The notes under the pieces are model-generated. The model had not been told where the DNA came from. It saw only the letters and a list, made by a program, of their open reading frames with translations, and ran no database searches. This document shows positions 15,503 to 21,158 of a DNA stretch of 24,587 nt, piece by piece (positions within the stretch are counted from its first letter, which is position 1; every line of letters starts with the position of its first letter). The position numbers and the translations under genes were made by a program. Source of the stretch: JBGVSA01 sp047605765 (GTDB lineage Bacteria > Pseudomonadota > Gammaproteobacteria > Burkholderiales > Rhodocyclaceae); the NCBI GenBank assembly GCA_047605765.1, contig JASGFB010000074.1:1-24587 (forward strand), in the 5' to 3' direction.

Positions 15503-16342
15503 ATGCAATCGGCTCCGGTTTTCATGATGCTCGCGCTCACCACCATTGCGGCCCTGGTCCTGATGGTGGTGCAGCATCGCCGCCTGAGCACGGCGCTCGA
15601 ACAAGCGGCCCGTCATCGTGCGGAGCTGACCCATGCGCTGCGCCTGATCACCGTCGGAGAACTGACCGCATCCATCGCGCATGAGATCAACCAGCCGCTC
15701 GGCGCCATCCTGAGCAATGCCGAGGCCGCCGAGATGCTGCTCAACAAGCCGGCTCCGCCGATGGACGAACTGCGGCAGATCCTGGCCGACATCCGTGCCG
15801 ACGACATGCGGGCCACGGCCGTCATCCAGCAATTGCGCGCTTTGCTGCACAAGGCGGAGCTCCCCCTGCAGACGCTCGTGATCAACGAGGTGGCCACGCA
15901 CTGTGTGGCACTCGTGCGGGGGGCGGCGGGGCGCGGTGGCGTGCGCGTGAGCCTCGCGCTGGGCGACGATCTGCCGACGGTGTCGGGGGATCGCACGCAA
16001 CTGCAGCAGGCCATCCTCAATCTGCTGCTCAACGCATTGGATGCCAGCCAGGCTGCGTTGCCTGAAGCACGCCACGTTGTCGTGCGGACCTGTGCGGACC
16101 GTGGCGGGGTCAGTTGCGTCGTGCTCGACCAAGGACATGGCATGACGGCCGAAACACAGGCGCGTGCTTTCGAATCGTTCTACACCACCAAGCCGGACGG
16201 GCTCGGATTGGGGCTGGCCATCGTGCGCACTATCGCCGCGCGCCACCGCGGCATCGTCCGCCTCGTCAATCGCCCCGAGGGGGGCGTCGAAGCCCGCTTC
16301 ACCGTGCCGGCGGAGCATGTCTGCCAAAAGGAGGCTGCCTGA
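15503..16342 (+). CDS. Membrane-anchored sensor histidine kinase without a visible sensor domain
   Basis: The 279-residue kinase has one N-terminal membrane helix (about 6-23) preceded by five residues. A short helical linker follows, then the H-box GELTASIAHEINQPLGAIL with the phospho-accepting His at 60. This is the NQPL variant seen in FixL/DctB-type kinases. The ATPase domain shows the N-box (Asn 177 in ILNLLLNALDAS), DQGHGM (209-214), FESFYTTK and the G2 loop GLGLGL (233-238). All catalytic motifs are intact. No PAS, GAF or periplasmic domain is present, so what it senses is unclear; its input may come through the membrane helix or a partner. It starts 39 nt after the secreted-protein gene, and its TGA overlaps the regulator's ATG by 1 nt. 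Confidence 0.93.
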   Translation: MQSAPVFMMLALTTIAALVLMVVQHRRLSTALEQAARHRAELTHALRLITVGELTASIAHEINQPLGAILSNAEAAEMLLNKPAPPMDELRQILADIRADDMRATAVIQQLRALLHKAELPLQTLVINEVATHCVALVRGAAGRGGVRVSLALGDDLPTVSGDRTQLQQAILNLLLNALDASQAALPEARHVVVRTCADRGGVSCVVLDQGHGMTAETQARAFESFYTTKPDGLGLGLAIVRTIAARHRGIVRLVNRPEGGVEARFTVPAEHVCQKEAA

Positions 16343-16962
16343 TGCACGCACTTGTCCATGTGGTGGATGACGACGACGCTTTTCGTGTGTCACTGATCCG
16401 CATGCTGCGCGCGGCGGGATACGACGTACGCGCCTATGCCTCGGTCGCCGAAGTGCTGTTGGAAGCCTGCCTGGATGGGCCGGGCTGCTTCATCCTCGAT
16501 GTGAACATGCCCGGCCCCAGCGGACTCGAACTGCAGGCCGCCCTGGCGCGTCGCAACGATCCGCCGCCGGTGATCTTCGTTTCGGGCTACTTGGATGTCC
16601 CCACGACGGTGGCTGCCATGAAGCGTGGGGCGGTCGATTTCCTGACCAAGCCGGTGCGCGCCGAGGATCTCATCGCGGCAGTCGAAGGCGCCCTCGCCAT
16701 CGATCGCGCGGCCCGCGAGACGCGTGCGCGGGACCGTCAATGCAGGGTGCGTTTCGAATCGCTCTCGCAGCGTGACCGTGACCTGCTCAAGCGTGTCGCG
16801 GCAGGCCAGCTCAATCGCGAAATAGCCCAGCAGATGGGCATTGCCGAGCGGACGGTCAAGCTGCATCGCGCCCGCATCATGGACGCCCTGGGCGCGCACA
16901 GCCTGCCGGATCTGGTACGCATCGCCGACCGGTTGGCGCAGCCGACCGGCCAGGCGCACTGA
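16342..16962 (+). CDS. FixJ/NarL-type response regulator with LuxR HTH
   Basis: The 206-residue regulator has a receiver domain (about 1-120) with the acidic pocket at Asp 9-12, phospho-accepting Asp 53 (FILDVNMPGPSG), Ser 81 and Lys 103 (LTKP). A LuxR-type helix-turn-helix follows at about 137-198 (LSQRDRDLLKRVAAGQLNREIAQQMGIAERTVKLHRARIM in outline). It is the presumed partner of the kinase just upstream: the genes overlap as TGATG at 16340-16344, with a strong AAAGGAGG ribosome binding site at 16327-16334. It should bind DNA, with the secreted-protein gene as the most obvious candidate target. Its stop codon directly abuts that of the convergent transporter gene. Confidence 0.95.
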   Translation: MHALVHVVDDDDAFRVSLIRMLRAAGYDVRAYASVAEVLLEACLDGPGCFILDVNMPGPSGLELQAALARRNDPPPVIFVSGYLDVPTTVAAMKRGAVDFLTKPVRAEDLIAAVEGALAIDRAARETRARDRQCRVRFESLSQRDRDLLKRVAAGQLNREIAQQMGIAERTVKLHRARIMDALGAHSLPDLVRIADRLAQPTGQAH

Positions 16963-18501
16963 TCACGGCAATTTGCGCTGCACCCAGACCACGATGGCGG
17001 TGGCCAGTGCCAGCGCGGCAAGCAAACGATACATGTCGCCGCAGGCAATCAACAGCGACTGCCGGTCGGCCAGCAGCGCCAACTGCGCCATCGCGCCATG
17101 CATGGCTGCGCCTGCATCCAGACCTTGCGCCATCAGGGCACGCTGAGCGTCCGACATCCACAACGCCAGGCTGGGATTGTCCGCCTGCACGTGGCTGAGC
17201 AGTTGGCTGTGCACCGCAAACTGCCGGTTGTGCAGCAGCACGGCCGCCACCGCGCTGGATGACGACACCGCCAGTTGGCGCACCAGATTCTTGCTCTGGT
17301 AGCCATGCGGAAAGCCGTCGTCCCCCAGGCCGCGAAACGTCAGGCCGGCGATGGGGATCACCAGCAGCACGCCGAACAAGCCCTTGGGGATAAGACCGAG
17401 CGCCAGGTGCATCAGCGTGGCGTCGGGTGGCAGGGTGGAATACCACAGCGCCGTGCACACCATGGTGAGGGCCCCGCAGACCATCAACGGTCGCTTGCGC
17501 GGAAAGCGTGCGGCGAGCTTCAGATAGACCAGGATGGCACCGAGGCTGACCGCCCCGGCAAAGCTATTGAGCCACCCTGCCACGCGCAACGGAACGCCCA
17601 GCGCCTGTTCGGCGAAGACCGGGAAGAGATAACCGGCGAAGTTGGTCAGGGTGTAGTACAGAAAGTACAGGGCCAGGCCGGTGAGGTAGGTCGGGTCATG
17701 CAGCATGCGCAGTCGCAGCAAGGGGGTGGGGTGATGCCACTGGTGCCACAGGAAGGCGAACAACAGCCCGAAGCCCAGCAGTCCAAGACCGAACAACTGC
17801 GCGGGATAGGCGAAGATGTCATAACTCAATTCGCTGATGGATACCTGCAGCACGACGATGGCGCCGGCGAAAAGCAGCAGGGGGGCGATCTCCCAGGCTG
17901 CTTCATCGTCGCGTGGCTCGGCGGCCGGCAGCAGTGTCGCCGCACCCAGCATCGCCAACAGCGAAAAAGGCAGGACACCATAGAACACCATCTGCCAGGT
18001 GCCGTGTTCCATCAACTCGCCCGCCAAGGCCGGGGCGAGTGCCGAGGCGCCAAACACGCCGATCATGAAGTACCTGATCGCCTGTCCGCGCTCGCGTGCG
18101 GCGAACAGCAGATTGACGAGGATGCGGCTGCTGGTGAACAGGGCCCCCCCGCCCACTCCCTGCACGAAGCGGGATGCCACCAGCATCGACAGGGATTCGC
18201 TGTGGGCACAGGCCAGCGTGCCGGCCGAGAAGATCGCCAGCGCCACTGTCAGGTAGCGCCGATAGCCGTAGCGCGCTGCCAGCCATTGTTGCTTGACGAT
18301 CATCGTCATGCTGCCGATGGCATATGCCGCCTGGGTCAGCGCAAATTCGCGCGGCGAGGCGCCAATGCCGCCCATGATGTGCGTGGCGCTGAACACGTAC
18401 ATCAGGTTTTCCAGGAACTCGACCCCTGTCATGAGGGCAAGCAGGGCCATCAGCAAGTGCTTCTTGCTGGAATGCAGCCGGGCCCACAGACGGCGCCGCA
18501 T
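16963..18501 (-). CDS. MFS efflux transporter, DHA2-like (about 14 membrane helices)
   Basis: The 512-residue protein is hydrophobic throughout with about 14 predicted helices. It shows features of the DHA2 (EmrB/FarB-like) drug:proton antiporter group: FVQGVGGGALFTSSRILVN in the motif-C-like region, MGGIGASPREFALTQAAYAIG after helix 1, and a large loop near residues 420-470. The true start is ATG at 18501-18499 with AGGA 6 nt upstream; an upstream TTG in the same frame lies inside the marR stop region. The marR stop is only 2 nt before the ATG, so the two are an operon and the pump is probably derepressed by the MarR ligand. No EmrA-type adaptor or TolC-type channel is encoded nearby. The substrate cannot be inferred. 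Confidence 0.92.
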   Translation of the reverse strand: MRRRLWARLHSSKKHLLMALLALMTGVEFLENLMYVFSATHIMGGIGASPREFALTQAAYAIGSMTMIVKQQWLAARYGYRRYLTVALAIFSAGTLACAHSESLSMLVASRFVQGVGGGALFTSSRILVNLLFAARERGQAIRYFMIGVFGASALAPALAGELMEHGTWQMVFYGVLPFSLLAMLGAATLLPAAEPRDDEAAWEIAPLLLFAGAIVVLQVSISELSYDIFAYPAQLFGLGLLGFGLLFAFLWHQWHHPTPLLRLRMLHDPTYLTGLALYFLYYTLTNFAGYLFPVFAEQALGVPLRVAGWLNSFAGAVSLGAILVYLKLAARFPRKRPLMVCGALTMVCTALWYSTLPPDATLMHLALGLIPKGLFGVLLVIPIAGLTFRGLGDDGFPHGYQSKNLVRQLAVSSSSAVAAVLLHNRQFAVHSQLLSHVQADNPSLALWMSDAQRALMAQGLDAGAAMHGAMAQLALLADRQSLLIACGDMYRLLAALALATAIVVWVQRKLP

Positions 18502-18503
18502 GG

Positions 18504-18989
18504 TCAATCCTGTGGCGCGGCCCTGTCCAGCAGCCGGAGTTGTTCGATCAGGCTACCCAGTTGGGCCGTGTCGAGGCCCCGCCAGACTTCCTGGTAGGCC
18601 GCATGGACCACCGGTGCGGCCTTGCCGATGAGCGAAGAGCCCGTGGTGGTCAATTCGATGGCCAGGCTGCGGCGGTCTTTGCGGGTATGCAGACGTCGTA
18701 CCAGCGACTTGGCCTCGAGCGCGTCGAGCAGGCGGGTGATCTGGGTGCGTGTGGCATCCAGTGTCGTGCCCAGCTCCGAGGGCGTGATGGTGCTGACGTC
18801 GCGTGCGCTCACCAACATGGCAAGCAGCAGGTACTGGCGGCGATCGATGCCGAACGGGGCCAGTGCGGCGTCGATGTGGCGGTCGAGGTGGGTGGCGACG
18901 CGAAAGATCAGGCGCGACGCCGTGATCGGCTGCTTGGGTGCGCTCGGGTAGCGCTCGCAGAAGCGATCGATGCGGTCTTCAAATGACAT
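18504..18989 (-). CDS. MarR-family transcriptional regulator
   Basis: A 161-residue winged-helix regulator, normally a dimer that releases DNA on binding a small phenolic or lipophilic ligand. The DNA-binding core is visible: TPSELGTTLDATRTQITRLL (recognition helix), then LEAKSLVRR and the wing TRKDRRSLAIELT, followed by a C-terminal dimerisation helix. I chose ATG at 18989-18987 (MSFEDRIDRFCERY) because the longer frame upstream, back to 19220, encodes sequence with no family resemblance and crosses the probable operator. No strong ribosome binding site is seen. A perfect palindrome lies 52 nt upstream of the ATG. It is translated just ahead of the MFS gene and is its likely repressor. Confidence 0.93.
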   Translation of the reverse strand: MSFEDRIDRFCERYPSAPKQPITASRLIFRVATHLDRHIDAALAPFGIDRRQYLLLAMLVSARDVSTITPSELGTTLDATRTQITRLLDALEAKSLVRRLHTRKDRRSLAIELTTTGSSLIGKAAPVVHAAYQEVWRGLDTAQLGSLIEQLRLLDRAAPQD

Positions 18990-19041
18990 GGCTGTCGGTG
19001 AGGTATGCAGGGTGTGTGCTACAGATGAAATAATATCACTT

Positions 19042-19055
19042 GTAACTATAGTTAC
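19042..19055. promoter_or_regulatory. Perfect 14-bp palindrome, candidate MarR operator
   Basis: GTAACTATAGTTAC is its own reverse complement and sits in an AT-rich island 52-66 nt upstream of the marR ATG, where the promoter should be. Length and half-site layout fit a MarR dimer. The same island holds AT-rich hexamers but no unambiguous -35/-10 pair. Autorepression of the marR-MFS operon is the natural reading, an inference from position. Confidence 0.6.
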
Positions 19056-19074
19056 GTATGTTTCAAAGGATGGC

Positions 19075-19129
19075 TTATCCCCATTTCTTGTGAACGGGTG
19101 TGTGGATAAGTCAGGGACGGTGTGGCTAA
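19075..19129. promoter_or_regulatory. Cluster of three DnaA-box-like 9-mers
   Basis: TGTGGATAA at 19101-19109 is the reverse complement of the consensus DnaA box TTATCCACA. TTATCCCCA at 19075-19083 (plus) and TGTGGCTAA at 19121-19129 (minus) each differ from consensus by one base. The two minus-strand boxes are 20 bp apart, about two helical turns. They lie between the catalase terminator and the marR operator. Whether DnaA binds is unknown. Confidence 0.45.
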
Positions 19130-19182
19130 GCGCCTGATCGGATTCGCCTTCGCCACCAACGCTCAAAAATGTGGCACACAAC

Positions 19183-19212
19183 AAAAGGCCGCGCGTTGGG
19201 GCGCGCGGCCTT
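19183..19212 (-). terminator. Terminator downstream of catalase
   Basis: AAGGCCGCGCG (19185-19195) and CGCGCGGCCTT (19202-19212) form a perfect 11-bp stem with a 6-nt loop, 23 nt beyond the catalase stop. On the minus strand the tract TTTTGTTGT follows. This is a plausible intrinsic terminator insulating marR from catalase transcription. Confidence 0.8.
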
Positions 19213-19235
19213 GGTGTCACACCTGTCGCAGTGGC

Positions 19236-20687
19236 TCAGAAGATATTCAGTCCCAGGGCCTTGGCGACACCCGCGCCGTACGCCGCATCGGCTTGTGCGA
19301 AATGCTCGATCTGGCGCAATTGGATGTCACGCGGCACGCTCGCCATCGAGCGCGCAATGTTGCCGAACAGGCGTTGGCGCTGCGCATCGTCGAACAGGCG
19401 GAACAACGCACCCGGCTGGCTGTAGTAGTCGCCGTCTTCGCGGTGGTCGTAATGCATGGCGGCGCCCGCCAGTTCCAATGCGCGTTCGTTGAGGCTCGGC
19501 GTATCGGCCAGCGCGCCGGGGAGCGTGCTCGGCTGATAATTGGGCGTCGCCGCGCCCTGGGCGGCGGTGCGCAGGGCGCCATCGCGATGAGGCGAATGGA
19601 ACGGGCAGCGCGGCGCGTTCACCGGGATCTGGTGGTGATTCACCCCCAGCCGATAACGTTGCGTATCGCCGTACGAGAACAGGCGGCCCTGCAGCATGCG
19701 GTCCGGCGAGAAACCGATGCCCGGTACCACGTTGGCGGGTGTGAAGGCCGACTGCTCGACCTCGGTGAAGTAATCGTCCGGGTTGCGGTTCAATTCGAGG
19801 ACGCCGACTTCAATCAAGGGATAGTCCGCATGCGGCCACACCTTGGTGAGGTCAAATGGATTGATGCGATAGCGGGCGGCGTCCGCTTCCGCCATGACCT
19901 GCACCTTGACCGTCCAGCGCGGGAAATTGCCCTGAGCAATGTTCTCGAACAGATCGCGCTGGGCCGATTCCCGATCGTCGCCGACCATCCTGCCTGCCTC
20001 TTCGTCAGTGAAATAGCTGATGCCCTGTTGCGATTTGAAGTGGAACTTAACCCAGAAGCGCTCGCCGGCCGCGTTGATGAACGAATAGGTGTGCGAGCCG
20101 AAGCCGTGCATCTCGCGATAATTACGCGGGATGCCACGGTCGCTCATCAGAATCGTGACCTGATGCAGGCTTTCCGGGTGCAGCGACCAGAAGTCCCATG
20201 CCGCCGTCGGATTGCGCAAGTTGGTCATGGGGTCGCGTTTCTGGGTGTGGATGAAGTCCGGGAATTTGAGCGGGTCACGGATGAAGAACACCGGCGTGTT
20301 GTTACCCACCAGATCCCAGTTGCCTTCTTCGGTGTAGAACTTCAGCGCGAAACCACGCACATCGCGTTCCGCATCGGCTGCACCGCGCTCACCCGCCACC
20401 GTTGAAAAGCGCAGAAAGACATCGGTCTTCTTGCCGATGGTAGAAAACAGCTTGGCCTTGCTGAATGCGCTGATGTCGCGCGTCACCGTGAAGCTGCCAT
20501 AGGCGGCCGAGCCCTTGGCGTGCACCACGCGCTCCGGAATGCGCTCGCGATCGAAATGGGCGAGCTTTTCGAGCAACCAGACGTCCTGCAACAACACGGG
20601 GCCGCGCGGTCCGGCGGTAAGGCTGTTCTGATTGTCGGCCACGGGGGCGCCAGCGGCGCTGGACAAGGTGCGGATGGTGTCGGTCAT
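19236..20687 (-). CDS. katA: Monofunctional haem catalase (clade 3, KatA type)
   Basis: Catalase disproportionates hydrogen peroxide to water and oxygen. The 483-residue protein is of small-subunit (clade 3) length. The catalytic His is residue 56 in RIPERVVHAKGSAAYG, the conserved Asn pair is at 129-130 in WDLVGNNTPVFF, and the proximal haem ligand Tyr 339 is in RLFSYGDTQRYRLG. FDRERIPERVVHAKG and the haem-pocket motif are complete, so it should be active. There is no signal peptide, so it is cytoplasmic. I chose ATG at 20687-20685 with AGGAA 9 nt upstream over the GTG at 20696. Downstream is its terminator; upstream is a region with a palindrome but no clear OxyR-type site that I could identify. 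Confidence 0.96.
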   Translation of the reverse strand: MTDTIRTLSSAAGAPVADNQNSLTAGPRGPVLLQDVWLLEKLAHFDRERIPERVVHAKGSAAYGSFTVTRDISAFSKAKLFSTIGKKTDVFLRFSTVAGERGAADAERDVRGFALKFYTEEGNWDLVGNNTPVFFIRDPLKFPDFIHTQKRDPMTNLRNPTAAWDFWSLHPESLHQVTILMSDRGIPRNYREMHGFGSHTYSFINAAGERFWVKFHFKSQQGISYFTDEEAGRMVGDDRESAQRDLFENIAQGNFPRWTVKVQVMAEADAARYRINPFDLTKVWPHADYPLIEVGVLELNRNPDDYFTEVEQSAFTPANVVPGIGFSPDRMLQGRLFSYGDTQRYRLGVNHHQIPVNAPRCPFHSPHRDGALRTAAQGAATPNYQPSTLPGALADTPSLNERALELAGAAMHYDHREDGDYYSQPGALFRLFDDAQRQRLFGNIARSMASVPRDIQLRQIEHFAQADAAYGAGVAKALGLNIF

Positions 20688-20741
20688 ATGCGTCACTTCC
20701 TATTCCTGATACGGGTCTTGAAGGTGTTGCTCCACGGCGGA

Positions 20742-20755
20742 CTTTGACGTCAAAG
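20742..20755. promoter_or_regulatory. Perfect 14-bp palindrome upstream of catalase
   Basis: CTTTGACGTCAAAG is its own reverse complement, 55-68 nt before the catalase ATG, so it would lie in the promoter or early leader. It contains TTGACG, which could also act as a -35. A dimeric regulator site is plausible; which protein would bind is unknown. Confidence 0.4.
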
Positions 20756-21005
20756 GGTATCGTCGCCCGATGGAGTCAATGTCGCGCCGGCAACTGCGCA
20801 AATACGTCGGTGAAGAATCGGAGAACTTCTGCGACGTTGATTGCACGACTTTTATAGGACTTTTCCAATTCTGACCCCTCTGCATTCCGTCAAAAGAAGA
20901 TGAGAGGACTGTATGGAAGGGAGTGCGATTGATCCAATCAATTGATCAGATCAAATCGATAGGTGTGCGCTTTTGAAAACGGCGGGTGTGATGGGCTGGC
21001 GGTCG

Positions 21006-21014
21006 TGCTATCCT
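21006..21014 (+). promoter_or_regulatory. Extended -10 promoter of ffs
   Basis: TGCTATCCT combines a TG-N extension with the -10 hexamer TATCCT (21009-21014). It lies 7 nt before the predicted 5' end of the SRP RNA at 21022. No good -35 is present at 17 nt, as is usual for extended -10 promoters. Confidence 0.6.
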
Positions 21015-21021
21015 TGCGCAC

Positions 21022-21119
21022 GGCGGGTCTCCCCGCATTGCAGCGTGGGAATCTGGTCAGGTCCGGAAGGAAGCAGCCATAACCACTACCTGTAAGTGCC
21101 GGGGGTCAGGCTCGCCGCC
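21022..21119 (+). ncRNA. ffs: Signal recognition particle RNA (4.5S type)
   Basis: The conserved apical domain GGTCAGGTCCGGAAGGAAGC (21055-21074) with its GGAA tetraloop and the following AGCC is diagnostic of bacterial SRP RNA, which binds Ffh. The 5' GGCGGGT (21022-21028) pairs with the 3' GCTCGCC, giving a closed hairpin of about 98 nt, the size of E. coli 4.5S RNA. The ends are estimated from pairing and from the promoter position. It is followed at once by a terminator hairpin. dnaX, a frequent neighbour of ffs, is about 2.3 kb downstream, with the channel operon in between. Confidence 0.95.
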
Positions 21120-21126
21120 TCATTCT

Positions 21127-21158
21127 GCGGGCATGATCGTACTGGTCATGCCCGCTTT
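21127..21158 (+). terminator. Terminator hairpin of ffs overlapping the channel gene stop
   Basis: GCGGGCATGA (21127-21136) and TCATGCCCGC (21146-21155) form a perfect 10-bp stem with a 9-nt loop, followed by TTTCCATTT. It begins 8 nt after ffs. The TCA at 21146-21148 is the reverse complement of the convergent channel gene's stop codon, so both transcripts share this short end region. Confidence 0.75.

Larger units (their letters stand above)
20688..21021. other. Gene-free region between catalase and ffs with palindromes
   Basis: About 330 nt without a credible gene, carrying the upstream regions of catalase (minus) and ffs (plus). It holds a perfect 14-bp palindrome at 20742-20755, a cluster of TTGATC/GATCAA dyads at 20927-20954, and the ffs promoter at its right end. 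Minus-strand hexamers such as TTGACT (plus 20774-20779) and TATAAA (plus 20852-20857) occur, but I cannot assign a catalase promoter with confidence. Confidence 0.6.

Noticed and set aside
14381..16393. 670-codon open frame on the minus strand opposite the secreted-protein and kinase genes
   Set aside because: Antisense long frames are expected in GC-rich coding DNA. It covers parts of two well-supported genes, has no ribosome binding site and its translation has no domain-like features.
17275..18597. 440-codon plus-strand open frame opposite the MFS and marR genes
   Set aside because: The translation is a polar Gln/His/Arg-rich shadow of a membrane protein gene; it crosses two real genes.
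19075..19129. Chromosomal replication origin suggested by DnaA boxes
   Set aside because: Only three boxes, no AT-rich unwinding element of adequate size, and no dnaA, dnaN, gyrB, rpmH or parAB nearby.
20700..20885. 61-codon minus-strand frame upstream of catalase
   Set aside because: No ribosome binding site, no recognisable features, and it overlaps the probable catalase control region.
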